64,000 bases of DNA from Doris montereyensis (GCA_037039925.1 JAXRKP010001006.1:48501-112500); one strand, 5' to 3'. Counted from the stretch's first letter, positions 1-11,900 are shown. Notes: a model not told the origin generated them from the sequence alone. Numbers and translations are program-made.

Positions 1-2
1 AC

Positions 3-731
3 AGATCCGATTGTTATCTCAGGGATGCTGTATGCAATCGTTGCTCCAAAACAGGACACATTCAAACGGTCTGCAAGTCAAACAGCTTTGACGGCGGATA
101 TAGGAACACAGCACGGAAACCCCCAACAAACCATAAACCAGTTCACGAGCTCGATGAAGACAATTTTGTTCTAGAAATGTACAACTTGAAAGGCAGAACC
201 CCCAAAATAACGGTTAATCTCAATATTGATGCCGTCAACACACAAATGGAGCTTGACACAGGCTCAGCCTTATCAGTCATGACCAAACATGACTATCAAA
301 GCATATTCAATAAAATGCCACAACTAGACAAAACCGAGGCTCGTCTTAAAACGTACACCAACGAAATTATACATCCAATGGGACAAATATCGGTCAACGT
401 AAAACTCAAAAAAAAAAATAAACAACTACCTCTCCTCATTCTTGAAAAGGGGAGTAACCCTATCCTGGGACGTGACTGGTTATCAGAGCTGCAGCTTGAC
501 TGGCACAGTATACATCATATTGCTCCCAAACAAACCATTAATAAACTACTGACAGAGTTTTCGGACGTTTTCTCCGATGGTATTGGAACGGTCAAACGAC
601 TCAATGGCACATTACACGTCAAAGATGGTGCCATACCCAAATTTTGCAAAGCACGTTCAGTTCCATATGCTTTCAGAGCAAAGGTCGAACAAGAATTAGA
701 CAACTTAGAGCAACAGGGTATTATAACTAAG
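3..731 (+). pseudogene. gag tail with CCHC knuckle, aspartic protease, start of RT (Ty3 copy 1)
   Basis: The frame is open from the window edge. A zinc knuckle of form C-x2-C-x4-H-x4-C sits at 33-74. The retropepsin active site DTGS is at 255-266, followed by the flap region and the ILGRDWL signature near 455-485. The RT N-terminus follows, with the familiar LDNLEQQGII stretch near 695-725. The reading then shifts: from about 731 the family-like sequence continues in another frame, consistent with one missing base. The protease would process the polyprotein in the virus-like particle. This is only part of a gag-pol frame, not a separate gene. Confidence 0.85.
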
Positions 732-1213
732 TCACCACATCCGATTGGGCAACTCCCATCGTTCCAGTGATAAAAGCCAATGGCAGCGTAAGAATTTGTG
801 GGGATTATAAAGTGACAGTTAACCCGGTTCTGAATACAGAACAATACACAATGCCAAAAATGGATGATATGTTGGCTATTTTGGAGCAAGGTCAGACATA
901 CTCCAAGATCGATCTCCGACAAGCTTATCTCCAACTGCCTCTTGACGACGCCTCTCGAAAAATTACCACCATCAACACAAGCAAAGGCTTGTACACATAT
1001 AATCGCTTGCCTTTCGGCATATCGTCATCACCTGCAATATGGCAAAAGACAATGGACATCGTACTCTAAGGAGTCTCCGGGATACCATGCAACCAAGATG
1101 ATATAATCCTGACTGGGGAATCCGACGAAGAACATTACGAAAATTTACATAAAGTCTTACACAGGCTCCAACAATATGGCATCAAAGTAAATCTTGATAA
1201 ATGCAAGTTTTTC
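731..1213 (+). pseudogene. Reverse transcriptase palm (Ty3 copy 1), broken
   Basis: RT fingers and palm: IVPVIKANGSVRICGDY near 755-805, the first catalytic Asp in SKIDLRQAY near 903-930, and RLPFGISSSP near 1006-1035. An in-frame TAA at 1067-1069 interrupts the domain. The active-site box that normally reads YxDD appears as NQDD near 1091-1102, so the tyrosine is also lost. A further one-base shift occurs in the T/C run near 1208-1213, after the KCKFF motif. This copy is therefore catalytically dead as read. Confidence 0.85.
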
Positions 1214-1975
1214 AGGAAGAAGTTATTTTCTGCGGCATAAAGATCACTCGGAATGGCATTCACAAAACTGATGATAAAATACAGGCCATCATCCAGGCGC
1301 CTCAGCCAACGAATAAAACACAACTGAGATCATTCTTAGGACTGGTTAACTACTATCATAAATGGTTAGACAACATAGCTAACATTGCCAAACCGTTGTA
1401 TGAACAGCTGCAAAACAACAAGCATTTCCTATGGACAAACACCTGCGAAACTGCCTTCACTGAAATAAAAGAAATGATAGCTTCAGAAAAGGTATTGATA
1501 AGATTCAATCCAGAGCTACCCCTCAGACTAGCTACAGATGCATCCCCATACGGCGTCGGAGCCGTCTTGTCCCACATAACCTCAAAAGGAGAAGAAAGGC
1601 CAATAGCATATGCATCTCGTACCCTGAATACTGCCGAGCAGAACTACTCACAGCTTGATAAAGAAGCACTCTCGATTGTATGGGGTGTCAAAAGATTTTT
1701 CAACTACGTATGTGGAAAACACTTTACATTGATCACCGACCATCAGCCGTTGAAATTTATCTTTAGCCCAACCAGAACAATTCCAGCCATGTCGGCTGCC
1801 CGCCAGCAACGATACGCTCTATATCTATCAGGCTTTCATTACGCCATCGAATATTGCAATTCGAAGGCTAACGCTAATGCTGACAGTCTATCTCGATTGC
1901 CTCTTCCAGTATCCAGTTCCACGGAAGAATCAGAAAAAGCAGATGGTATCTTCTACACTGAAATTATGGACTCCC
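1213..1975 (+). pseudogene. RT connection and RNase H (Ty3 copy 1)
   Basis: This open stretch carries the LRSFLGLVNYYHKWL thumb/connection motif (1324-1368). RNase H follows, with ATDASPYGVGAVL (1531-1569), the DKEAL glutamate and the LITDHQPL aspartate motif. The ANADSLSRLP tail marks the end of RNase H near 1873-1902. The region belongs to the pol polyprotein and degrades the RNA strand during reverse transcription. The family-like reading moves to another frame near 1973-1976, in a CCCC run, consistent with one extra base. Confidence 0.88.
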
Positions 1976-3613
1976 CTTCCAGTAAGCACTACATCTGTTG
2001 CAAAGGAATCTCGCCACGACACTAGTATTGCCAAAATAATAGACTACGTTCAAACCGATAATTGGCCAACTAAAATGGAAGAAGATGTAAAACCGTACTT
2101 AAACAAACGCCATGAACTAGTAGTTCAACAAAATTGCCTACTCTGGGACTACTGACTCATTGTTCCAGACAAACTAAGAACCAAGATACTACACATGCTT
2201 CATGAAGGTCACCTTGGAATAGTAAAAATGAAAAACATATCTCGTAGTTATTTCTGGTGGCCCGGTCTGGATAGTGATATTGAGACAATCACCAAAGGTT
2301 GTCACGGCTGTGCTTCAACTCAACCAGATCCTCTCAAGGCACCTCTTCACCCTTGGCAATGGCCTGATAGACCTTGGCAAAGACTCCATATAGATTACGC
2401 TGGACCTTTCATGAGTTCAATGTTTCTAGTCATTGTTGACGCACACACGAAATGGACCGAAATTATTCCAACTTCCACTGCAACTTCAACGTCTACAATA
2501 AACATTTTCAGTGATCTGTTCGCTAGATTCGGTCTACCAGAACACATTGTGAGTGACAATGGGGCACAGTTTTCATCGAACGAATTCAAGCTTTTCGTCC
2601 AAAGCAACGGCACAAAACATACTCTAAGTTCTCCCTATCATCCGGCTACCAATGGCCTCGCCGAACGTATGGTGCAAACCTTCAAACAAGCAATGAAAGC
2701 ATCAATATCGGACAAAGGAAACATGCACACCAAAGTAGCTCGTTTTCTTCTGGCCTACCGCAACGCACCACATTCAACGACGAACGAAACCCCAGCTACA
2801 TTGATGTTTGGTCGTCGTCTTCGTACTCACCTCGACATTCTACGTCCTGACACAAAATCACGTGCGTTTTCTAAGCAGGACCACCAAATCAAGAATCACT
2901 CACAAGCTAGACTGCGTGACTTCAACATTAGGGATCCAGTACTTGTTCGTGATTATCGCGGACATCAGAAATGGCAGTACGGCACAATACACTCCCAACT
3001 AGGATCCAGAAGTTACGAAATCAAAACTTCCACTGGAGCTCTCTGGAAACGTCACTCCGATCAGATAGTTCATACACAGACATCACCAAACGTGAGCAAA
3101 CCACCACCGTTACCACCAGTAACAAGGCAGAACTTCAAGACACCAGAACCTCCAGCAACACCACCAGCTTTATCACAAAGTGACCGAGACAATTATTCTA
3201 CGCGGTCACAGGTCGTTCCTCCAATAGGATCACCTACCTCAGAGGAGCTCTCAAAAACTGTTGACCCCTCACGAGGCGCAACCACCATTCATACACTACT
3301 CGAAGTGGTCGCTGTTGAGCCCCATGGTCTCACGAGGCGCAACCACCATCCAGGTCCAACTCCACGATCAGATAGTTCATACACAGACATACACTACCGT
3401 TACCACCGGTGGTCAAGACACCAGAACCTCCAGCAACACCACCAGCTTTATCACAAAGTGACCGAGACAATTATTCAACAAAATTCACTGAATAGCAAAA
3501 TTGACCCATGGTCTCAAGGCGCAACCACCAAAATGGCTGTGCAGCGCCAACAAAATTCACTGAATAGCAAAATTGAAACATACAACATATTACAACACAC
3601 TAGGTCACAATGA
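1976..3613 (+). pseudogene. Integrase with extended proline-rich tail (Ty3 copy 1)
   Basis: After an in-frame TGA at 2153-2155 the integrase frame stays open to 3613. An HHCC zinc finger (HEGH near 2201-2212, CHGC near 2309-2320) precedes the core. Core acidic residues are seen in LHIDYAGPF (near 2386-2412), VSDNGAQF (near 2549-2572) and GLAERMV (near 2654-2674). The C-terminal module VLVRDYRGHQKWQYG with a basic HSDQIV end occupies about 2930-3070. The last 180 codons are proline/threonine-rich and partly duplicated. Integrase would join the cDNA to host DNA. The long open frame shows the integrase is the least damaged part of this copy. Confidence 0.88.
3057..3600 (+). repeat. Internal duplications in the integrase tail region
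   Basis: The stretch from about 3058 to 3197 recurs, shortened by deletion, at about 3366-3476; both contain GATCAGATAGTTCATACACA and end with a shared run through CACAAAGTGACCGAGACAATTATTC. The phrase GAGGCGCAACCACCAT occurs near 3273 and 3334. A 26-bp block starting CAAAATTCACTGAATAGC occurs near 3480 and 3551. These are direct repeats inside coding sequence, so the tail grew by local duplication. Confidence 0.75.
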
Positions 3614-3998
3614 TTAGACACTAGTTAAATTAATGCTCTTCTAGCAATGAAATTTTCAGTTGAAATTTTTCTCATTTAGATTTAGATACCAGGATACACA
3701 ATTTCGTGACCAAGATCTCAATCTGAAACGAACAATGAACTCATACTTAAAGAAATTAACATTAATTCTATTACAAGTAATGTCATGAACTTATTTATAA
3801 AGTTCTACTGAATGAGAATCATCATTCTTATTTTATTTTCCTTGTATTTGTATTATCTTGTTAGAGTAATTTGTGGACTTTCATAATTCTATACGACACA
3901 TGTTAACGGTTAAAGTTGTCGTTTTTCCTTTTTATCATTACATACCGGTATCATAAAAATTTTTTTCTAAAAAAAATTATAACAATTAATTTTTTTTT
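3614..3998. other. AT-rich untranslated region before the polypurine tract
   Basis: No domain or open frame is recognised between the integrase stop and the polypurine tract. The stretch is AT-rich with several T runs and is probably the 3' untranslated part of the Ty3 element. Confidence 0.5.
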
Positions 3999-4010
3999 GA
4001 AAAGGGGGGA
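3999..4010 (+). promoter_or_regulatory. Polypurine tract (plus-strand primer site)
   Basis: GAAAAGGGGGGA is followed by ATTG and then the TGTGGTATCG that should begin the 3' LTR at 4013. A purine run directly before a TG-starting LTR is the plus-strand priming site in LTR retrotransposons. Confidence 0.75.
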
Positions 4011-4012
4011 AT

Positions 4013-4280
4013 TGTGGTATCGTACATATCGATTACTCAAACATACTGAGTATCGAGTACTCAAGTTCCGATTAAACTGTTGTGTCCAATAATCAATGGC
4101 TGCCTCCGTGTTATTATTTTACTCTGTCTAAAATCCTAATACATCACAATCTGGATTTAGATCTAGAAGGATCTAGATCAACCATGTGTGCCCTTATTTT
4201 CAAGATCTCTCTATCCGACTGGACTTGGAATCTAAATCTAGATATCAATTTCTCTGGAACGCCGAACAAGAAATTCTGGG
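4013..4280 (+). repeat. 3' LTR of Ty3 copy 1, start clear, end uncertain
   Basis: The LTR should begin TGTGGTATCGTACATATCG just after the polypurine tract. Without the 5' LTR the 3' end cannot be fixed. It must lie before the Harbinger end at 4286 and may lie before the AGATCT-rich stretch at about 4155. Confidence 0.5.
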
Positions 4281-4581
4281 ATAGTCAGAGAACATAGAGA
4301 ACGCTTGAAGCGCTAGAAAAGTAGCGCTAGGCTACAGGCGCGTTTGTAACAAGCGCCAGAATCTTTTAGGGCGCACATAGACAATGCGTGTGCTCTCGCT
4401 TGCTGGCCTAAATTTCAGATAGCCACATTACAGTATCTTCTGTTGTGCATCAGTCATTACATTATGAAGTCTCCAGACGAAGAATTCTTCTTGCTTGACA
4501 GTGTATTGCCAAAATTAATGTTTTCGAAAAAGGAGGAGGACAGGGAGGACAAGTGTACACGAAATCAATAAAGAAAGGAGA

Positions 4582-4770
4582 GAAGTTGGTGAATACCATC
4601 ACCTCTTTAGTCAGTTAAAGAATCACCCCGATAGATTTCACTCCTACATGCGAATGAACCTTGACACGTTCAATTATATTCTGGATAAGATAACTCCAAG
4701 GCTCACAAAGACATGGTGCAACTGGCACGTACCTATCCTGCCAGAAGAAAGACTGGTTGTAACCAGATAG
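4582..4770 (+). pseudogene. Harbinger nuclease, N-terminal fragment
   Basis: The frame reads GEYHHLFSQLKNHPDRFHSY, then a stretch RMNLDTFNYIL, then WHVPILPEERLVVTR, ending at TAG 4768-4770. These are hallmarks of the N-terminal part of PIF/Harbinger nucleases (a YHHL motif, an FxYxRM motif and the ILPEERL motif before the catalytic core). The DDE core is missing. Upstream, around 4470-4520, an EEFFLLDSVLPK-like piece in a different frame may be the true N-terminus, so a frameshift is likely. Confidence 0.85.
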
Positions 4771-4785
4771 ACGGACAGAGTGAGC

Positions 4786-4951
4786 GACATTGATTTTATT
4801 CCTCCAAACTTGTCTTCAAAGTTGATTTCTTCGCTGATTTCCTTCCAGGCCTCGTCAATAATATAATATTGCGATTATCATGGTCTTTTCTACTCTTATC
4901 CCATATTGCCGGCTTGTTAAAAACGGCAGTAATAAGGGCTTCCACATCCAT
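4786..4951 (-). pseudogene. MADF-domain protein, N-terminal fragment (Harbinger accessory gene)
   Basis: Reading the minus strand from ATG at 4951 gives MDVEALITAVFNKPAIWDKS, the start of a MADF (Myb/SANT-like) DNA-binding domain. After about 33 codons the match continues in another frame as IDEAWKEISEEINF. Harbinger elements carry such a second gene, whose product helps bring the nuclease to DNA. The gene ends where the nuclease fragment ends, so the 3' halves of both genes are deleted. Confidence 0.8.
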
Positions 4952-5278
4952 TCTTTTAATTTACAAGAAAAAAAGATAGCTAGGTCTGAGTTCACAGAGC
5001 AACAATCGACAAACAGGATGGTACCATTGAACAATAGTGAGATCAGTACCTACACAAAGCACGGCACACACTCAACAAGCGACTGCATTGCTAGAAAAGA
5101 ATTAACTTTCAATACTTGAAAACGAGCGAGGCTTGACAAGCGACGCGGCACGCTTGGGGCCGGAAAATACACCTGTCCTCTATACTATAGGTGTCAACAA
5201 AGATTAACGTGACACATTTATAGCGCCTGTAGCCTAGCGCTAGATTTCTAGTGCTTCAAGCATTCTCTATGTTCTCTG

Positions 5279-5750
5279 CCTAATGGTACAGAATGCATGC
5301 CTAAAGTTGCTGTAAAGCCACTGAGGTTGCTTGTTGCCTTTCACTCTACCTATCTCTGTGAGCCAGCTATTTAAAGTGTTGTTACTGTTTACAATAAAAA
5401 CCAAAGATACTCTACCAAAAAAAATACCGTTTGTTCCCCCCCCACCCGCCAAATTAAATTTCAATAGTTTATGATGGCTTTGACTAAAAAAAAAAAAAGC
5501 CAAAAATAATGAAAACTGAGCGGCGATAAATTTGAATCTGCTAGTGCTAGTTTATGAATAGCACTGTCATGTTCATAAACAATGGCTTTTCCAGTTCCAA
5601 AATGATTGTTCTATTCATTTGTGGAGCGTAAACGGTGCTCCCATTGAACACACAAGAGATATTTGAAAATCAGGATTTATAAGGCCCTAAATGGACAACC
5701 CTCAGATGTAAAAAATTAAAAATGCAAAAATTAATAAAAACAGAGCTCAC
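5279..5750. other. Intronic stretch without recognised features
   Basis: This lies between the Harbinger end and the last identified exon of the carboxypeptidase gene. It contains A and C homopolymers (near 5418 and 5436) but no match to the missing final exon that I can see. Confidence 0.6.
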
Positions 5751-5905
5751 CATGTGTCCTGCATTCAATATCCAGTAGAATTCAACATTTTTATATTTTT
5801 TGGCAAAGTAGCAAACTGGAGAGGATGTGTTACATCTATGAGATACTTTTTCACTGTCCTTGAATTTCTCTGCCACATCTAGTTTGTAAAACCAAGCTTC
5901 TGTAC
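5751..5905 (-). CDS. SCPEP1-like: SCPEP1-like exon k (catalytic histidine), last one found
   Basis: The acceptor is TTGATTCCAG and the donor is ATG/GTGAGCTCT. Fifty-one codons begin [20 protein letters not shown] and end [11 protein letters not shown]. The His in AGHM completes the triad. The exon ends in phase 0 at a good donor, so at least one more exon, for the C-terminus, must lie left of it. I do not see it within 1-5750, which is occupied by a Ty3 element and a Harbinger. Confidence 0.92.
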
Positions 5906-8900
5906 CTGGAATCAAATTCAAATCAACAATAAAACAATTAACTCACTAAGGACTCACCTATTTTTAGCTCTACACCTTTCAAGTCCTGGGGTTTTAAAGG
6001 CTTTTTAAGAAGTTATGCAGCAAACTGCTTCAAATTTTCTCACAATATACATTAAATGATCTATACAAATAAAAATCATAGTTTTTTCTATCTTTGAAAT
6101 TTAAAAAATTCCATTCTTTTCCTCTTTTAAAACAAAAATAACAATGCAATCCATTCTTCGATTGGGAGGGAAAACAAAAATGTTACTCCAAATAATAATA
6201 CAACAATGTATTCTCATGTGGCGTCAGTGGCTGAGTGGTTAGGCTGCCAGATTTGAGAGCAAAGCTTAGTCCGACATTGTGTTCCTTGGGAAAGACACTT
6301 AACACCCATTTTTCTTACTCAACCCAGGTGCAGATGGGTACAAGTACTAGCTTGGGAGTAAAATCTGCGTCAGACGTGTCCTGTCCAGGCGGTGATTATC
6401 GTCAGCACAATAACTTATCTATAGTTGTTGAATCAAAAATATGTTGTGTTGAAATTTTTCTTTTGATAGTAATTTGTAGATCTACAGATATATAAGTTAC
6501 ATAGATATATTGAAATTAGCATGTACTTGTATTTTTTTACAAAGCTACTTTGTACTCGTAACACAGGCTTCAAGTTTCTTAGAATTCTATTGATTTCTTA
6601 GCAACACACACACCCCAAACTCGGACATATTGGTTATTTTATGAATAAAATGTAGATCTACTCTTTCCCAATACCTTGAAGAGCCAGTGTTGAAGAGAAT
6701 GCTCTGCACTTTACTGTATACAGCAATCTCCACTAAATTACATGCCGCTAAAATGCATGATTAGTCATAATGCAAATTCTTTTCATGTAACCGAATTTTA
6801 CAACGCTAATGGGACGTTTTAGCGTGCAAAATTATCTACCCTTGTTTCAGAAACAGATTGGTGGTAACTCTTTTAGGTTGAGTCATAAATAATAATATTA
6901 TTATAAAAGCAGTACAACTACTGCTACTATTTCTACTCTTGTTAATAATCATTCTAATATTGTAAATAATAATGATAAGATTTGTAGTGATGATTATTAT
7001 TAATAAGAAGAAGAAGAAGGATCAGAATGATAACAAAAACTAGATCTAGAATTAGAAAAGATAAGAGTAGTATTACATAATATTCTAGACGTTCATATTT
7101 TTATAACTTATTGACTGGTGCTTAACAAGATTAATACATTATCTATTTTCTTTATTTGCACTGAGTTGCATTGATGCAGTCTCACATTCAATGTGAAAGT
7201 ATTATAGGATTTTGCAGAGGAAATGCGGCGAAGCAAAAGTGTTACCACGGCCAATTACGTAAGGTCTAATCGAGAATACCTGAAACGAGCTCAAAGTCAA
7301 AGCCCCTGTAGTTTTACAATTTGATCCATATTCATAAAATGTAATTTAGTATATTTTGTGAAGTCTGTTTTCAATTCTCAAATTCCCTAACAAATTATTA
7401 AATGTCTCAAATTGATTATTCTTTTTTTCTTCGTGTCCTATTTTTTTCAACTTGTTTGTTGGACAGAAGAACACCTAGATCTACATCCAGAACTAGAACC
7501 TAATGTAAACAGATCTAGACACAGGGAGCGACAACATATTTATTTACAAGAGTGATATAAAAATCCCAATTATTAATTAGATTCTATGGCAACACAAGAT
7601 AGTTGGACTTGAGCAATCTAGATTTCTATAGTTCGAAAGGGTGAAAATACAAGTGAATAAGCAGATCTAGCTCCTCTTACACAAGAGTATGATATGATTT
7701 AAAAGCCTTCCAACTCTATCAATTTTGAGATTTTGCTACATAATGTTAATCAAAGAAAAGAAAAGAACAAAACTTTGGTTGACATCAAGAGGACAACATT
7801 CTATATGTAAACTCTTGAAAATCTTCTTAATTGATGGATGATTGCTATAAGGGCTTGATGTACAGAAGCGTAAATAATTTTCATCTTTGAAACTGAAAAT
7901 GATGACATATCATATGGGTAACAAACCGAACAGCTTTACTAATTTAAGTTCATTCTTTACCCAAAACGTCACAAATCAGGTCAAACTGTCCACTGTACAC
8001 AGCAACTTTCAAAGGAGTGTTGTTAATCAAGTAATTCACTGAAATGGAGAGAGAAAGATTAGAAAGGGATAAAACATTGAAAACTGTGCTATAAGTGGGA
8101 GTCAGTTGCTTACTGTAGTAAAAATTACCTTTACATAAATTGCCTGTGATCACTGAATAGCCTCCCTCTCAGAAAAGTGTATACTTTCAACTAAATGCAC
8201 AGCATTAATCAAAAGATAACTGTTTTACATACAGCTTGACAACCTGCTGTTCTTTGTAGATAATGAAAGTATGAATATCAAGTAAAGATCACCTTTCAGT
8301 AGTTTAACAAAACCATCAATAGAAAGGTTATGAGTTTCTTAATTCAAATTGAAAAAAAACCCAAATCAAATTACAAAATAAAAACCAAACCTGGCCCTTA
8401 TCCCATTTCCTTCCTTTATCCTTCACTTCCCCCACTCCTAAATACAGTAGTAGCTGTCTAAGAACATGTCACCCACACCACAGTCCATCTACCATTATCT
8501 CAGTAAACAGATTTTTTCCTATATAAATTGGCCTATTAACATCACACCCGGAATGGCAATCATCGTTTTTTTAACAGACACATAACTTTTTACAGGTATC
8601 AAGACGGTTGTCATTTTTTATAGATTTCAAATACATAGCTGCTTAACCTTCTCAAATTGAAAAACGCACTCTTACTGTGCAAACTAATTCTAAATCGCAC
8701 AAAAGCCTGTAATATTCCAGGAAACATTGATCATCTAACTTGAAGTGATACCCTTTACGGTAAAGAACAAAAATCTGCTGATCACTGGCCTTTGTAGTGA
8801 AGTGCAATGGTTGTTTTGTGAACTCAGAATGGCATCTTCAGACTTTCACCCACTTCTCTGAATCTCTGCCATTAACTAAGGGTTTCTATACAAACAAAAT

Positions 8901-11900
8901 ACAGTTAGCCTTCATATACATACTTTTCAAGGCAAATGCATGTTTATCAGAAGCCATTGTAATGTTCTCAGTAATCTCAGCTCTCAATGAAACGACAAGA
9001 GTGCGTAATACTTATACAGTAGAACCTCTCTAATCGGGAACCCGGGGAATCGGGAAACCAATTGGGAAGAATTCCCAGGAACGGCATTGTTTATATATAT
9101 TTTACCTCTCTAAACGGGAAAGGTCCTCGGCTAATCAGGGCAATTTTCACGGGCTTGCAATGATTATTATCACCATTTCACCCATATTCATATATTCCAA
9201 CACTCATTTTTATCCCAATTTGGTTTCCGCGTTAGCAAAACATTAATTAGTACACCTGCATTAGTGCTACACGTGTTATACATTGCCTAATGTGTACACG
9301 ATGACGCAAGTGCCAGTTCGCGACGACCATAAGCCTGACTAACCAGACATCCATTGAGAAGGTGTGAAAGCAAGCGTTGAGCCAGACCTTGCTCGTCCAT
9401 CTAACAATACAGTGCGGTGTTGATACGGGTGGCGATTAGACAGTTGTGCACTGTCATGGTTTTTTATTGCCCGTTTTATCCGTCAATCGAAAGGGTGGAC
9501 ACGAGGGGAAATTTAACGACCCATCATGCCTTCTTGTCTTATCTATCTACCATCCAACGAAGATCGATTGTGAGTGACATGACATCTTTGATGAATGCCA
9601 TCTTCGTTTTGATCAACTAGTCCTAAGGCTACTTGTTCACTTAGTTCTGCATTTTACCACATAATACCACTCACAAAAGGGCATAGGTGCGTCAAACGGC
9701 TGAAGGAAAGCCAAAATCCAAATCGGGAAACCTGGCAAATTGGGACGATTTTACAATCCACCGGGACTTCCCGATTAGAGAGGTTCCACTGTGGTAACTT
9801 CCCTTGAACTACAATAACTGAAAAAGTTACCAATCCATTTCCGGGAAATTGTCCGAAAGAAAGTAAAGGGCTAAACTAGCATTAGAGCCAGTTCCCCACA
9901 CTCTAGGCACATTTTTATAGTGGATATCATTATCAATCGTCAAAGCTAGTGCGCCAAGGTGTGGTGCATCCATCGAGTTGAACATGCCGACAATGTGCCA
10001 TAATGTGGCGCATGTGTCTCAAGTGAGTTAAAATCACTCAACTCACTGCAGGCATGCAAACAAACAGGAAATCAAAATGATTATGACCACTTAACTAAAG
10101 TAATCTTGTCAGAAATGTGCATTACAATAGAATTATTACCTACCAACATTTGTGACATTTTTCATGAAGTCTGTCTTCAAATTTGAAAACACTTTACTTT
10201 TTTGCCCTGGGAGAGTAAGAAAAATTTGGAACATTTTAATAAGATTATGCTACGTGCTGTTTTAAGTTACAAATCAGAATCTTTAGACTGTGTTGATTGC
10301 ATTTTATAGAATATTTAGTATGGTTCACATTTCAAATCTCATTCCACAATTTCATTCAATCCTTTAAGTTGAGAGGCTGCTCACATTGGTTTATTCTTTT
10401 CAAAACACCTTATTCTCAGTAAACCATTCAGATCCTTCCTAAGACAAGAGGACAATGACGTGCTAATGAATGATACTTGAATCTTTATACCTTCTTTCCA
10501 AGCAATGGGTATTTTGTTGTACAGTTGTTTTTCCAAATGTGTCTGATGGCCGGAAGGAAGGAAAAATAATACAAACTTCATCCATTTCGCCATATAGTTG
10601 AAATCCACTTGAGCATTAGTCTAACAATATGTCATCGGCCCCTATGCAAATTTACTCAGGTTTTTTAGATTGATGGGTCAACATCTCAATGCAAAAATCA
10701 CTGTTTCAAGTGTTTCATTGGACAATAAATGGGCTTACTCTGATCCATTGCAGACACTTTTCATAATGATAAAGGAGTGAAAGAAGTCGGGGTTTCAATG
10801 ATGAAGACCGACCTTTAATTTACTTTCAAATCTATAATATCCAATTCGAGAATTCGTAAGGTGGTGAAAATAGTTGGGAATTTCTACAATAAATGTTTAT
10901 GGCCAGATATTCAAAACAATTAATGTCATTACACACATTCCATTTTTTGTTTGTTTTAGTTCTTTAATTTGTTTTTTTATTTTATTTTTATTATTCAGTC
11001 TTCAAGATTAAGCTCTTAAGCGATATTCATCCATTAAGAGATAACCATCCATTAAGAACGGACACTCAGAGGTGCTAATTAACCTTTTTCTGTCATTCAT
11101 AAGCAACACCCTTACATGAAACACGCAGGAAGATAAAAAAAAATTTTTTTTTAACTTTGCCATTGATACAAAAATGTTATCGGTTGATTCCAATCCTACA
11201 TTTTCCATTTGTTTTTTCTACATCAAAACTCATGTGGAAATTAAAACATTCTTGACATAGCAGATGGTCTTTAAATATGAAATGATGAAGAAAGTCAGAG
11301 AGAGAGAGAAATTTTCAGCTTCAAAGTCTGCAATCATCTGTTCTAGATACATTTTTTTTTAGTGCTCAGGAAAACGAGATGACATAAAAGGTAGAGGATA
11401 AATTATACAGCCCATAAATTCCTAAAACCCTATCCCCATGGGAATGAGGCGAATTCTGTGGACTTTATTTATTTATTTGAAATTTACCCTGTCTACTATT
11501 TGCAGTGATCTCTGGGTAAATTAAGAGGAAACAGCAAGATGAAAAGGACAAGTAAAAGGGTGAAAGGAAAGAAGTAGTATCTACCAGAACCACCCACCAC
11601 CCATCCACTCTCATGGGGAAAAATGCCAATCAACTCACTGTAAAATGGTTAAATTTATCCAAAACTTGTCATGCCTTTCAATGAATTGAGTCAGAGCAAG
11701 ATTTTATGGTAAATTTTAGGTTAGCAAAGATTGTAAAATTTGAGAAAAAATACCAATTTGTTTTGTTAATCAATTTAGCTATGTAAAACATGATGCTGAT
11801 AGACAAAACGAACACAGGAAAGACAAGCGATCCAGAAATAATTGTTACATCAGACAAGAATCTCAAATGTGTCAATGAAGTTTAAAATAAGCAGTCACAA

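Larger units (their letters stand above)
1..4280 (+). mobile_element. Ty3-type LTR retrotransposon, 5'-truncated by window edge, degenerate
   Basis: Domains read in order on the plus strand: the CCHC knuckle of gag (33-74), retropepsin (DTGS at 255-266), reverse transcriptase, RNase H, and integrase with an HHCC finger, DDE motifs and a GPY/F-type C-terminus. A polypurine tract and an LTR start follow. Protease-RT-RNase H-integrase is the Ty3/Metaviridae order. The 5' LTR and most of gag lie outside the window. The coding frame is broken by single-base shifts near 731, 1212 and 1975 and by stops at 1067 and 2153, so this copy cannot make a full polyprotein. The end of the 3' LTR is not determined; 4280 is an upper limit set by the next element. 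The element lies 3' of the last recognised exon of the minus-strand carboxypeptidase gene, probably in its final intron. Confidence 0.9.
4286..5278. mobile_element. PIF/Harbinger DNA transposon, internally deleted
   Basis: Inverted ends of about 56 bp: 4286-4341 and 5223-5278 match as reverse complements, sharing AGAGAACATAGAGAA and TAGCGCTAGGCTACAGGCGC, with few differences. Inside are the N-terminal part of a Harbinger nuclease on the plus strand and the N-terminal part of a MADF-domain gene on the minus strand, pointing at each other. That gene pair is typical of PIF/Harbinger. A 3-bp target duplication is not exact (GTC versus GCC if the ends start at AGAGAA). The copy is non-autonomous. 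Confidence 0.85.

Noticed and set aside
1..4280. Endogenous retrovirus with envelope gene
   Set aside because: After integrase there is only an untranslated stretch, a polypurine tract and the LTR start. No envelope-like frame was seen in either Ty3 element.
6220..6495. 86-codon frame at 6235 as a gene
   Set aside because: It coincides with the tRNA-derived SINE and is not coding.
9417..9620. Small frame inside the pogo-like element as transposase remnant
   Set aside because: I could not match it to any DDE or helix-turn-helix motif.
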